Of a stretch of 64,000 nt of DNA, positions 1 through 9,944 are shown in pieces. A program made the position numbers and the translations under genes. The stretch spans positions 516,001 to 580,000 of the forward strand of contig NC_062243.1 in assembly GCF_905475465.1 (NCBI RefSeq), given 5' to 3'. The notes under the pieces are model-generated. The model was not told the DNA's origin, made no database searches, and saw only the letters and a program-made list of their open reading frames with translations. The stretch comes from Pieris napi (lineage: Eukaryota > Arthropoda > Insecta > Lepidoptera > Pieridae). Within the stretch, counting starts at the first letter, position 1. Each line of letters begins with the position of its first letter.

Positions 1-620
1 CGTATACGCCTCGGGCGTATAAATAATTCAATCTCGGAACTGTTATAAATTGTAAAATCATTTGTCGTGCAATAGGGACGTTAGTACCCTACGGCTGCAT
101 CCGATGGTTATATTGACTTTTTAAATTAATATTTTGGTCATTATAATTAAAAATTCATTATAAATTCTCTACAAATAGGTTTTATTCATGACCATTATAC
201 CTTATCATTTGATGAACGGACTCGAGTATTTGTGACCAATCTAACTAATATTACATATAAAATAAACTAATATTATATAAAGATATCTACTCCTTTATGT
301 TTCTAATTTCATTTATAGAATGATACCGCCGGCCATGGATATTCTCAATGCCAGCTAGGACTCACGAGTGCGTTGCCAACCTTTTAAGAATTGATATGCT
401 TTTTTTTTCTTGAAGAAGAAGAACCCTAAGTCCAATTGGTTCGGAAATACTTCAGTGTTTCGAATAAACTCAAAAACTGCTAGATTAAAACACTCTTACG
501 CTATTACAATGCTATGTTGAATTCATTCGAATTTGTGAAGACGAGACTGACAAATAAGAGAAGTTGCGTTAATTATAATCTATATATAATGAGGTTATAT
601 TAGTTTAAAACTAGACAAAT
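1..620. other. left edge: AT-rich DNA with one LINE-tail fragment (about 320-470, minus)
   Basis: 1-318 holds nothing I recognise. About 320-470 contains, on the minus strand, the tail of the LINE family marked by TTGGTTCGGAAATACTTCAG and GAACCCTAAG (antisense of the FPNQFDLGSFKK peptide seen better at 33623-33965). The rest is AT-rich. Confidence 0.6.
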
Positions 621-639
621 TTATTTATTTATTTTATTT

Positions 640-1075
640 ATTTATTCACACAATAGCACACTTTGTTGCTTTATAATATAAAAATTTAACATTATTACAT
701 GTAAAGGAAAGGTTATCGCTTTCGAGCGATCTCTTCCAGGCAACCACTGTGAGAAAAGAAAAGAAAATTATTAAATTACATAAGGTAGGCAAGAAGTGCA
801 AAAACAAACAGGAATAAAAAACAAACTAATATAGGATAGGTACATGAAAAAAAAAGTGCACATGAATCTGATTTAAGATCAGTCACTATCGTCGGTTAAT
901 AGGTATTATTAAAGTTAGGGATACGATGTGGACAGGTAATGTTTGTACAGAAGGAATTTTAAGAGAAGGAGCTAAGCGAATAGGGTCTGGAAGTGAATTC
1001 CATAGCTTAACTGCAGAGACCTTAAAGGAAGCCGCCAAGAAAGGAGGAGTTACGACACGGGATTTCAAGGATATA
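640..1075 (-). mobile_element. LINE 3' fragment, LWNSLP family (CR1/jockey-like)
   Basis: Minus strand 886-1068 encodes a short peptide with VKLWNSLPDPIRLAPSLKI, the typical C-terminal end of CR1/jockey-type reverse transcriptases. Downstream of it (700-770) lies CGAGCGATCTCTTCCAGGCA, shared with a second copy at 9945-10160. Both are 5'-truncated and non-functional. Confidence 0.7.
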
Positions 1076-1125
1076 GTTTTCGGAAGGGCGTAACTTTTAA
1101 GCGTTTAATATAATATATGTATATT

Positions 1126-1262
1126 TTAACATTCGCTGAAGGAAAAATCGTAAGGAAACCGGCTTGCCTTAGACCTAAAATGTCAAAAGTGCACGTCAGG
1201 CACAGGTGGCTACTTGCCTATTAGATTAATAAATGATCATGAGGTTATAGCGCCACTGATAT
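1126..1262 (+). mobile_element. tRNA-derived SINE, 5'-truncated copy 1
   Basis: Matches the second half of the family: GGAAACCGGCTTGCCTTAGA, then GTCAGGCACAGG, CTATTAGATTAATAAATGATCATGA and the end TAGCGCCACTGAT. The tRNA-like head is missing. Confidence 0.75.
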
Positions 1263-2105
1263 TTTTAATACATTATGAGAGCGACACACCTGAGAGGTTC
1301 TACAACGTATTATTGAGAGACGTCAAGCACAATAGTGACTATATTTAAGTCATAAACAAGACGTTAAACCATCATCGTAGGAAGCAGACCGTATAATGAC
1401 AATATGAAACTATAATAAGCTTCAACTCACTACAAAGCCTCTGTACTCCGGTAGTATTATGTACTAAACGAGCCATGTACAAACGCAACGGCTTTCAACT
1501 ATTCAATAGTAGTTTTATTGATCAATCATCAAATACGGCCTAAAAATTAAATAATAATTTTTGATAATGGGATAGAATTTTCTACAGTTTTATGCTTTTG
1601 TATTTTTGTGTAGACATACTGAAAGTTACATCTTTTATTACGAACATATATTATTAAGTACCTACATACTTACTCAACAAAAATCCCACGAAATCTAGTT
1701 TTTAATCCGCCCAAAAATATTTATTTAGCTATTTCTTATAATAGTTTTAGTAGCAATTATTCCTATTCTTATTTTTTTATTTACTATATACAACAAATCT
1801 TGCAAGACTTCTTTACTTATAATGTTAATAATTACTATAATTTTTTTTTCTACTAATATGATTATTATATTATTTTTCTTTTTTTGCATCTAAGGCGCAA
1901 ACTAACTGTTGTGGTCTCTGGCAGAGTGACTAGCGCTGTGGAACACGTCTGCTCTACAGCATAATGCTGAGCCAGAGTCAGTTACTACCACTGCACGCAC
2001 ACATTACCCTCTTAATGTATACCTTATTCCTATTTTTTTCTTTCGATAACTTTTTGTTATTTTTCTTTTTTGATTATTATAAATAAAGATTATATAATTT
2101 GATTT
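1263..2105. other. AT-rich spacer with one higher-GC block (about 1890-2000)
   Basis: No gene seen. The block from about 1890 to 2000 is richer in G+C and is followed by T-rich DNA and AATAAA at about 2080, which resembles a retroposed 3' end, but I cannot name its source. Confidence 0.3.
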
Positions 2106-2107
2106 TT

Positions 2108-2212
2108 ATTGCGTTGCCGGCCTTTTAAGACTTGATACGCTCTTTTCTTGAAGGACCCTAAGTAGAATTAGTTCGGAAATGCTCCAGTGGGCAGCTGGTT
2201 CTACATATTGCC
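2108..2212 (-). mobile_element. LINE-tail fragment, SFKKRAY family
   Basis: Minus-strand match to the family: GCGTTGCCGGCCTTTTAAGA, CTTGAAGGACCCTAAGT, TTCGGAAATGCTCCAGTGGG. Confidence 0.7.
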
Positions 2213-2359
2213 TTGTGATACACAAATAAGATAGTATAAAGAAATTATAAACAATTGTAAAAAAAATAAATAATAGTTTCTTGAATTAAAAACATATTAA
2301 CTGTAATTAAAAATTAACCTGACGATGCAAGCGAACATAAAGACATTCACTGTCATTTT

Positions 2360-2407
2360 ACCTTAAAATACAATTAAAACTTTGTAGTTTTAATTGTATT
2401 TTAAGGT
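2360..2407. repeat. perfect short inverted repeat (22-bp arms, 4-bp loop)
   Basis: Arms 2360-2381 and 2386-2407 are perfectly complementary by eye, with loop TTGT. AT-rich. It could be a small foldback or a replication-born palindrome. Confidence 0.85.
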
Positions 2408-2845
2408 ACAAGTACAAGCCAATAATAATTCCGTTAATAATATTCCTTCCACAAATGACAGACCTTGATTTCGCAAACTAAAGCTATTTGTTCTTTCAAT
2501 AAACACCGAATGTGTACAATATTGCAGCGCAGTGTCACCTAATTGCTCATTACCCCGGCGTGTCACAGCTCTGTTGTCTTTATTAAAGAAAGTGGTCAAG
2601 GCTCGGGCAAGATAATACCGCTTATTGCCCGTTTCACCACATCTTATAAAATCCTTTTACTTTGTCGGGGATTTTTTCATGTTATCTCGATGTTTGTATG
2701 ATACTTATAGCTTAGTGGAAATATAAATAAGAGTAGTTATTCGCTGACAGATATATAAAATGGTATATAATTTTGCAAGCGATCTTTATTTATATTCAGA
2801 ATAAGACTTATTACATTATTTTGATTGAAGTACGTTTTTTATAAA

Positions 2846-2935
2846 AGATGGGCGGACAGGCCCATGGACTGTCAGAACACTGGCAAGTTGCGGTACGCTC
2901 TTTCCTAAAGATCCCTAAGTAGAATTTACTTATTG
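2846..2935 (-). mobile_element. LINE-tail fragment, SFKKRAY family (decayed)
   Basis: Contains GGGCGGACAGGCCCATGGAC, GCAAGTTGCGGTACGCTCTT and GATCCCTAAGTAGAA, in the minus orientation of the family. Confidence 0.55.
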
Positions 2936-3389
2936 CTGTTTAAAATAATCGCTGGTATGAATCACGTAAACTTTTTAACAAAGCTTTGCCCCTATGGAAC
3001 TTATAATACCGATACCATTTACTTAAAACAGTGTAATTAATTAATTTATAAGCGCGTATAACTTTAAATAACATTATCTTGCTCCCAATGTAATGTAATG
3101 TAATTCCCACAATCGTTGCTCGAATCCCAGAAATTTCATCCCATCACATGTTCCATCTCCGACGAAGTGATGATAGATGATCCATGAGAGCGCCCTGTAT
3201 GCTCTTATTGTGAGCGATTAGCGATCGTTATTCATAATGCCATGTCTCAAACATCAAAGATAGCGTTTGAATAGTGAAAATATTGACAGAAGTCGGCTAA
3301 CTTTATTCAACAACAACCCATCTAAATCTTAAGTAATATGATAAAGACAAAACTTTTGTTGTTGGAAACGAAAACAGTTATTTAGCTGC

Positions 3390-3560
3390 CCATTAAAGTA
3401 TTTCCGAATTTTTAAGGACCTTCAAGAAAAAAGCGTACAAATTCTTAAAAGGCCGTCAACGCTCTCGCGAGCCCTCTGCCATTGAGTTTCCATGGGCGGC
3501 GGTATCACTTAACATCAAGTGAGCCTCCTGCCCGTTTGCCTCCTATTACATAAAAGAAAA
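3390..3560 (+). mobile_element. LINE 3' end, SFKKRAY family
   Basis: Plus-strand copy: AAAGTATTTCCGAA, AAGAAAAAAGCGTACAAATT, CTTAAAAGGCCGTCAACGCT, then the family 3' end GTGAGCCTCCTGCCCGTTTG followed by an A-rich tail. Confidence 0.75.
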
Positions 3561-3690
3561 TTTCAAAAAATTCTCTCACTATCGGATTCCAAATCTCTAA
3601 GTAACTCTTTATTTATTTCCAAAATACTTGCGAGACAGTCCACTAGTTCTTAATAAAAGTGTCGCTAAGCGTTTTTATTTTGTTAAATAG

Positions 3691-3883
3691 TGTTCGGGCT
3701 GCTGCCAAAACACTTTAATGATATTTAAATAAAAGATTGCTTTGCTCTTAAAAACTAATTTAATGAGTGATCGCGGTGATGGTTGATGATACACTGATGT
3801 TATAGAAAAGCGTCGCGCGCAGGCGGCGATCTAACTATATGTACTTATGCTATTTTACAAAGTGTTCGGTTACTTTCCGAACA
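3691..3883 (-). repeat. 3' LTR of the BEL/Pao element
   Basis: 193 bp, identical by eye to 8173-8365. The sequence directly inside it (3884-3915) is not a clean purine tract when read on the minus strand; only a short GGGAG run touches the LTR, so the plus-strand priming site is unclear. Confidence 0.95.
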
Positions 3884-4083
3884 TGCTCCCGGGCGGGAGA
3901 AAAAAAAACAAAATGCTTAAAATTATACATAATAATGAAAGAAAAAAAAAATTTACTGATAAAAAAAATAATAAAAAAATTGAGTGTTTATGTTACACGA
4001 CACTATCTTCGATTATCGAGAATGCCTTTCGCGCACTAACACTTTCACTTTCATTGTGAACCACTGATTGTATTTCACTATTA

Positions 4084-7000
4084 TCACTGCGTTGCGCGTC
4101 CGGTGAGAGCACCAGACGTCGCCGACGCCGACATGCTCTGTATTTGTTTATTAAAATCGTTTGTTGCCTTATCGAGAGAGTTTAACCGACTACTTATAAT
4201 GTTATACTGCCTTTCCATCGATGCTTCTGTTCTTTTTAGCAAGTTAAATTCTGACTCTACTATAGAAGTTTGGTTACGCCATAGATTTACCAAGTGTTGT
4301 TGATTATTTCTAATCAGTTCAATGTCCTCAGTGTATTTATCTGCAAAATGCTGATCTAGCACACCAAACAATGTGTTCGCAAGGTAGCCTACGCCGTTGA
4401 TAAGACCGCGACGCTGTCTGGAGTGCTCGGTAAAATGCTGTGACAGTAAAAGTTGATTGTTGTATTGTAATTCTGAGTAGTCGTGATTCATTTGTAGTAA
4501 AATCATATGGCATTGTTGATTATTCTCGATGTTAGTACATAGTTTGTCCAAGTGATTTGATAATTTTTTGTATGCTAGTTCACCTTGCCAGTACGGGGCC
4601 ATATCGTGGTACACAACTAAGGTCCATTTGTCTCTGATAAGTTGCATCTTTGTTATGGGGTCGAAATACAACGATTGGCTGGCGCTCATCTCAGTAATAT
4701 TATACTCCGATCTAGACGTAGACATAATGCTCATGAATGAAAGAAGCGCTATCGCCATTGATATAAAGTCGAATTTCTTCTTAACTGGTCGTGTCTTCTT
4801 TCCGGCTGATGATTGACCTTTACATGATTCATTAGTTTGCTTGCTTGATGTTTTTATTCTGTTTTGTTCTTGCTCTTGTTCTTGTTCTTGCTTGCTTTCA
4901 GACGACGTGTCGGCGAGAGGTAATGCTGACAATTTGATGATCGGTCTCCTTAATAAACCATGATAAGTTAGTTCATGTGCTTTTGCTATCAGTAGGGTCG
5001 TGAGACGCCCTTCGTGGGGTATGATTGCTGGGTGCTTCATCTCAGGATCTATGTTTGCTTTTGATAATCTTCCGCCAACTCTAAGGATTCCTGACTTGTC
5101 CAGGTGCGGTGTCAAAGGTAATAATTTGCTTTTACTTTGCACACGTTTATGTTCGCGATAATGCTCTATATCGCTTGCGAATGCGGATCTTTGTTCATTG
5201 ATAATGATCAACCGACTTGCATTTTGTAGCTCGTGCGGCGTTAAATAGATAGGTTCCTCTAGTGAATTCCTCCATACAATTTTTTGAAGATTTTGATCGG
5301 TTTCATCTATCAAGATTTTCCGAAACATTTTTTCTATGTCGGCGCTGAAGTCGACTTTATATTGTCTCCATGATAAAATAAGTGATTGCAAGTCTTTCTG
5401 TAAATTCGGACCTTTGTACATTAAATCATTAAGACTGAACCCAGACGACGTCTTTGCTAACCTACTGTAAACATAGCGTAGGAATTTGCTCGCGTCGGCG
5501 CGCTGCACTCCGTGGTGCGGGAGATAACATTCCAGGGAAGCCCTTTCGTTATATATACAAGGTGTCATATGACCTAAGTCTAAATATTCCTGCATAAATT
5601 GTTTGTAACTTTTTGCCAAATTAGGATCCTTTGCTAGTTTCTTTTCGATGTTTCGATATTGTGCTATTGCTATGTGTTTAGACTCTCCTAGTTTCTCTTC
5701 AAAATTTTCTGTCATTGGTAACCTGACCTGGTACCGTCCGTCTTCGAGTCTTTTTGTTGTTTGCTTGTAAAAGTCAATACAATGTTGATCATCTGTGGAC
5801 ATTGAATACTCCTCCGTTATACCCTCGATCTCCCGAAATTGTTTCAGGTCTTCGAAGTTGCTGAGTACAACGTTGCAGTGAAATGTTTGGGGCATGTTTC
5901 CGCAGAGAATCCAGCCAAGGCGCGTTTGTTGTGCTATTGGTTGTGATTGATGTTCGCCCTTGACTATCCCGCTTAAGATTATAGATGCGAAGACATCCGC
6001 TCCGAATAGTAGATCGATTGGTCTGCTTATATTAAAATTAGGGTCCGCTAATTTTATGTTATCTAAATACGGTAGAAGCGGTCTATCGAAGCTGTGATTC
6101 GGCAAGCTTTTGATTAAGTTGTTTATAATTAAAACTTCGCTTTCGAATGAGTAATCATCGTTGACAGACGCGCACATGATAGTGAGCATGCCTTTGCAAT
6201 TATTCTGCTTTTGACCGACTCCAAAGATAGAGCCGTTGCATTTTTGCCGTTGTAAACCTAATGATTGAGCAGCCTTTTCCGAAATTAATGATATCTGGGA
6301 TCCTTGGTCAATCAGGACCCTCATTATTTGCTGTGAACCATCGATTGCCGTGATTTTGACTTCTGCGGTTGCTAAGAGAACTTCGGTTGCCTTTCCCACG
6401 TCTGCATGGGGCGTAGTTGCTGCGTTGCTATTTGGTTGGACGTGAGACTTCGAAGTACTTGCGGTTGATATGGTTGGTTTTTGCTTGCTAAAGGCGTCAT
6501 GTAACAGGCTGTTATGATTTTCATTACATGTACGACATCGTTTTATTGAATAACATTTATTATTTTTATGAGAATACAAACAGTTTGCGCAGAGTTGTAA
6601 CTTTTGCACGGTTTTAAGTTTCAATTCGCACGGCATTTGCAAGAAATTATTGCATTGGAATATACCGTGTGCCTGGGAACATAATGGACATATGATACCC
6701 GTAGATACGTGAAGCGCTTTCATGATGGGACGCGGTGGGAAAGTTTTGTTTGATGGTTGGTGTTCAAAATGCTGTTTTCGATTTTGATAATAAGTTTGTT
6801 GAGTCCCTTGATTTGTCTTTTGAGTCGAAAAGTCTTGTTTTCTACGAGACGATTCTAGGGTAGTGAATTTCAATTCTAAGAAGTCGATAAACTCTCGTAA
6901 AATAGGCAATTCACGGGGATTTTTGACTGATTCAATGTAATCTGCATGGGTCTCTGTGTCGAGTTTTTGTGATAAGATATGAACTATGATGGGGTCCCAG

Positions 7001-7764
7001 GTGCTTATGTTGACACCTAGGTTCTTTATAGCATTAAGTACCTCGACTGCTGTGTCATGCATCCTCTTGATCTGGATCAATGACTGCTGCTGCATGGTTG
7101 GAAGACTGAACAGGATATTCATGTGTGATGTGAATATTAATCTTTGATTATTATATCTGTTATTTAGGATTTCCCAACATATAGAGTAGTTTTCGGAACT
7201 GATTTGTAGGTGACGAATTAAATTTTCAGCTTCACCTTTTACCTTGCTCTTCAAAAACTGCATTTTTTGTGCATTTGATAAGGACGGGTTGAGGTCGATT
7301 GTTTCTAGGAAAAGGTCCTTGAATGAGGTCCAGTGCTGGTAGTTACCCGTAAAAACTGGAATATCCATTTTGGGCGTAGAATACTCACGATGTGCAACGG
7401 ACCATAATTTGCTGTTGATTGATTTGATGTACTCGTTGTATGTTCGTTCATGCTTAGAAAATACGTTTTGATATACCTCATCCTCACCTTCTTGGTACAT
7501 GTCGACCTCCCAGTGAAGAGAGTCAATAGTTGACCAGCGCTGCTGTATTGATTTTAGGGTGTATTCAAACTCCCATTTATCGGACATGCTACTTAAATCT
7601 ATATTGCTAACGGTTCTCTCGAATGCTTTGAAGTTTGATATCTGCCTTCTAAGGAGCTCCCGAAGTTTCCCGTTGGATTTCAGGGGTTCTACTTGCTGTG
7701 CTAATTTATCTGTGATATAAGACGATGTTTGCTGTTGACTAGGCTGAAGATTATCGAGATCCAT
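4084..7764 (-). CDS. BEL/Pao Gag-Pro-(RT)-(IN)-(Env) fused polyprotein, internally deleted, frame intact
   Basis: One frame of 1226 residues starting at ATG 7764. Residues 1-310: Pao-type Gag (DUF1759-like, with PVFTGNYQHWTSFKDLF near 136-152). About 358-422: Cys/His zinc-binding region (CPLC, CANC, CRTC). About 465-600: retropepsin-like protease, active site DQGSQ at 486-490, followed by the Pao-typical LLFGAD. About 717-832: start of reverse transcriptase with HHGVQR and motif A (FSADIEKM, about 807-814); the YxDD motif is absent. Near residue 840 (genomic about 5247) the sequence jumps to the region before integrase and its H-H zinc-binding motif; near 938 (about 4953) it jumps again to a Gln/Glu-rich end of Pol. 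From about 1000: hydrophobic segment and an Env related to baculovirus F, with a furin-type RQRR (1116-1119) before a fusion-peptide-like stretch. It ends at 1226 without a transmembrane anchor. Only a truncated, non-functional set of enzymes is encoded. Confidence 0.92.
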   Translation of the reverse strand: MDLDNLQPSQQQTSSYITDKLAQQVEPLKSNGKLRELLRRQISNFKAFERTVSNIDLSSMSDKWEFEYTLKSIQQRWSTIDSLHWEVDMYQEGEDEVYQNVFSKHERTYNEYIKSINSKLWSVAHREYSTPKMDIPVFTGNYQHWTSFKDLFLETIDLNPSLSNAQKMQFLKSKVKGEAENLIRHLQISSENYSICWEILNNRYNNQRLIFTSHMNILFSLPTMQQQSLIQIKRMHDTAVEVLNAIKNLGVNISTWDPIIVHILSQKLDTETHADYIESVKNPRELPILREFIDFLELKFTTLESSRRKQDFSTQKTNQGTQQTYYQNRKQHFEHQPSNKTFPPRPIMKALHVSTGIICPLCSQAHGIFQCNNFLQMPCELKLKTVQKLQLCANCLYSHKNNKCYSIKRCRTCNENHNSLLHDAFSKQKPTISTASTSKSHVQPNSNAATTPHADVGKATEVLLATAEVKITAIDGSQQIMRVLIDQGSQISLISEKAAQSLGLQRQKCNGSIFGVGQKQNNCKGMLTIMCASVNDDYSFESEVLIINNLIKSLPNHSFDRPLLPYLDNIKLADPNFNISRPIDLLFGADVFASIILSGIVKGEHQSQPIAQQTRLGWILCGNMPQTFHCNVVLSNFEDLKQFREIEGITEEYSMSTDDQHCIDFYKQTTKRLEDGRYQVRLPMTENFEEKLGESKHIAIAQYRNIEKKLAKDPNLAKSYKQFMQEYLDLGHMTPCIYNERASLECYLPHHGVQRADASKFLRYVYSRLAKTSSGFSLNDLMYKGPNLQKDLQSLILSWRQYKVDFSADIEKMFRKILIDETDQNLQKIVWRNSLEEPIYLTPHELQNASRLIIINEQRSAFASDIEHYREHKRVQSKSKLLPLTPHLDKSGILRVGGRLSKANIDPEMKHPAIIPHEGRLTTLLIAKAHELTYHGLLRRPIIKLSALPLADTSSESKQEQEQEQEQNRIKTSSKQTNESCKGQSSAGKKTRPVKKKFDFISMAIALLSFMSIMSTSRSEYNITEMSASQSLYFDPITKMQLIRDKWTLVVYHDMAPYWQGELAYKKLSNHLDKLCTNIENNQQCHMILLQMNHDYSELQYNNQLLLSQHFTEHSRQRRGLINGVGYLANTLFGVLDQHFADKYTEDIELIRNNQQHLVNLWRNQTSIVESEFNLLKRTEASMERQYNIISSRLNSLDKATNDFNKQIQSMSASATSGALTGRATQ

Positions 7765-8154
7765 GCTGGATTAAACAGTAATATGGAAAGATCTCACTTG
7801 ATATGCTGTTACTGTTGTGCTGTTGCTCGAACCCACGCGGTGCTCTCGATGCTGTATGCTGCTGCTGTATGCTGCTGCTGTATGCTGCTGCGTAGCAAGC
7901 CTGCCTGGCTCGCCCACAGGTAATGATGCTGTTGTGTGGTTAGCCTGCCTGGCCACCTCACGAATGCTGATGCTGATGCTATCCCTGGTAGCAAGCCTGC
8001 TAGCTTGCCGAACCAGAACTGATGTATGCTGTGATGTATGCTGTGTGGGAGCTGGTTCAGCTCACCGCACTTGATGATTTAATGTAATGGTGCTAGCACT
8101 TCGTACACACGAAACTTTCACGAAAACTCGCGTTCCAGGTCCCGCCTGTACGGA
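7765..8154 (-). other. leader of the BEL/Pao element with CTG/CAG-rich tandem repeats
   Basis: Between the primer-binding site and the polyprotein start are short tandem units of the type TGCTGCTGTATGC (about 7855-7895). A degenerate longer unit containing GTAGCAAGCCTGC also recurs (about 7892, 8000; a partial one near 7940). Several frames are open only because of this low complexity; none looks like a gene. Confidence 0.6.
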
Positions 8155-8168
8155 GGCTCGAAGGACCA
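8155..8168 (-). other. tRNA primer-binding site of the BEL/Pao element
   Basis: On the minus strand TGGTCCTTCGAGCC begins four bases after the 5' LTR. The TGG start fits pairing with a tRNA 3' CCA end. I do not assign the tRNA species. Confidence 0.65.
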
Positions 8169-8172
8169 AAAA

Positions 8173-8365
8173 TGTTCGGGCTGCTGCCAAAACACTTTAA
8201 TGATATTTAAATAAAAGATTGCTTTGCTCTTAAAAACTAATTTAATGAGTGATCGCGGTGATGGTTGATGATACACTGATGTTATAGAAAAGCGTCGCGC
8301 GCAGGCGGCGATCTAACTATATGTACTTATGCTATTTTACAAAGTGTTCGGTTACTTTCCGAACA
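8173..8365 (-). repeat. 5' LTR of the BEL/Pao element
   Basis: 193 bp, TG...CA on either strand, with 7-bp inverted ends TGTTCGG/CCGAACA. It matches 3691-3883 at every position I compared. The inner end faces the primer-binding site at 8155-8168. Confidence 0.95.
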
Positions 8366-8370
8366 AATAG

Positions 8371-9019
8371 TAATTAATATGAATCAGCTCTTGCACGTTA
8401 AGCTGTGTCGCGACACCGAGTCTTTTTTCTATATAAAGTTACACACTGAGTTTGGTATATTATTTAATACTACATAAAGGAATAAAATAGAATTAGACTT
8501 TATTCGAGTATTAAATTCAATTACTTTAAGTCCATATCATTATGTTTTACACTAACAGTCCACCTTCAATTGAGTGTGAGCCTCCTCCAAATTAATGTAC
8601 CTACTTGTCTCTATTTCTCGTTACAATTTTCCAATCCAATTAATACTACATAGATCTAATTGTGTTGCAATCTACTATGGACCTTGGCTTTCTCTACATA
8701 TCACAATACTTTAAAATCGTCCAGCTCATGAGGTATTCCAAATTACCGCAAATATGGGATCCGTCTAACTTGTGTCTACTCAATGCATTACATAGAACGC
8801 GAAAATATGTTTCACGAAGTTTTAATAAGGTATTATATCTGATCTCGCTACATCTTATGTCTTACAAGCTAACTAAACGACCCTGAAGCTCATTATAGCG
8901 GATATAATCAATCAAAGAGAATCAACGCGCCAAAAAGTTGCACACGGAATAGAAATCATCACTGCTATTTACTTTGATGTTTACCTCCTAATATGAGTAA
9001 TTTATTTAATAATCAGAGA
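8371..9019. other. AT-rich spacer, no feature
   Basis: Single-copy-looking DNA between the LTR element and a SINE. An open stretch at 8662-8886 (74 codons) shows no recognisable domain and I do not regard it as a gene. Confidence 0.5.
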
Positions 9020-9312
9020 TGTACGCCGAGCAATTTTGGCTTCACCTTGCGACTCTCATCCCTAAGGTCGTAGGTTCAATACACGACTGTGCACCAATGG
9101 ACTTTCTGTCTATGTGCGCAAATAATTGCTCGTACGGTAAAGAAAAACATCGTTAAGAAACCGGCTTGCCTTAGGCCCAAAAAGTCGACAGGGTGTGTCA
9201 GGCACAGGAGACTGATCACTTTGCCTATAAGATTGGCAAATGATCAGGAAACAGATACAGAAATCTGAGGCCCAGACCGAAAAAGTTTGTAGCGCCACTG
9301 ATTTCTTTTTTT
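9020..9312 (+). mobile_element. tRNA-derived SINE, nearly full-length copy 2
   Basis: The head GGCTTCACCTTGCGACTCTCATCC followed by GTCGTAGGTTCAATAC carries remnants of pol III A and B boxes. The body (AAACCGGCTTGCCTTAGGCC, GTCAGGCACAGGAG) and the 3' end (GAAATCTGAGGCCCAGACC, TAGCGCCACTGATTTC) follow, ending in a T-rich run. Confidence 0.85.
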
Positions 9313-9944
9313 AGTCAATAATAATCGTACAAAAATAGTCTCTGGGTATTTGAATATTTCTATATATAATCTGTCGAATATAATTCTTTAACGACAAAAA
9401 TAAATACGATAAGAGGATTTAATTGGATACCTTTGTTCACTATGGAATCCTCTCAGTTACCCTATAATGAACGGATAAACTCCCTATACTCACTTTTCTA
9501 AGAAACTATAAGTCCTCGACAAAATTTACTAATTCTTTGTAACTATACACCAAAGGTGCTTAAGAAAAAATCCCACGTTAGCCAAAAATCCTTTAGAACC
9601 TTCTCCAAACAGTGAATAAGTTGGTTCAAGTTAATGACTTCCAAGTATTTAAGTCTTAAGTAAATAGCACGCGACACCCGTTTCCGCTGACACAGATAGT
9701 AGCTAAGTGCAGGACGGCACAGAATAGTGGAACTAGTTGGTACTGTGAACATAGGTATTGCGTCCCGACTTCATGCTTTTCAGTAGGATATAAGGCATGG
9801 GGCAAACTAAAATATTTATAAAGGGGATATTTTACAAAGCATTGAACGTGTTATTAGGAAAACTGTTCATTCAAACTCAAAATTAAAGTAAATTAGATAA
9901 ATTAGTGTTATGTACATTTAGTTATTATTATTATTAATATTATT

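Larger units (their letters stand above)
3691..8365 (-). mobile_element. BEL/Pao LTR retroelement with env-like region, non-autonomous, recent insertion
   Basis: The element is 4675 bp, minus strand, bounded by two 193-bp LTRs that look base-for-base identical and begin and end TGTTCGG / CCGAACA. The 5-bp target duplication AATAG lies at 3686-3690 and 8366-8370. Order on the minus strand: 5' LTR, primer-binding site, about 390-bp leader, a 1226-codon frame, about 200 bp of AT-rich 3' sequence, 3' LTR. Identical LTRs plus a perfect target duplication mean a very young insertion. It lacks RT motif C, RNase H and the integrase core, so it must have been mobilised by a complete relative. Confidence 0.95.

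Noticed and set aside
4103..4816. Plus-strand open frames inside the LTR element
   Set aside because: Antisense shadows of the polyprotein.
7771..8074. Several overlapping open frames on both strands next to the BEL/Pao polyprotein
   Set aside because: They result from CTG/CAG repeats in the element's leader.
9110..9298. 62-codon minus-strand frame
   Set aside because: Antisense of SINE copy 2.
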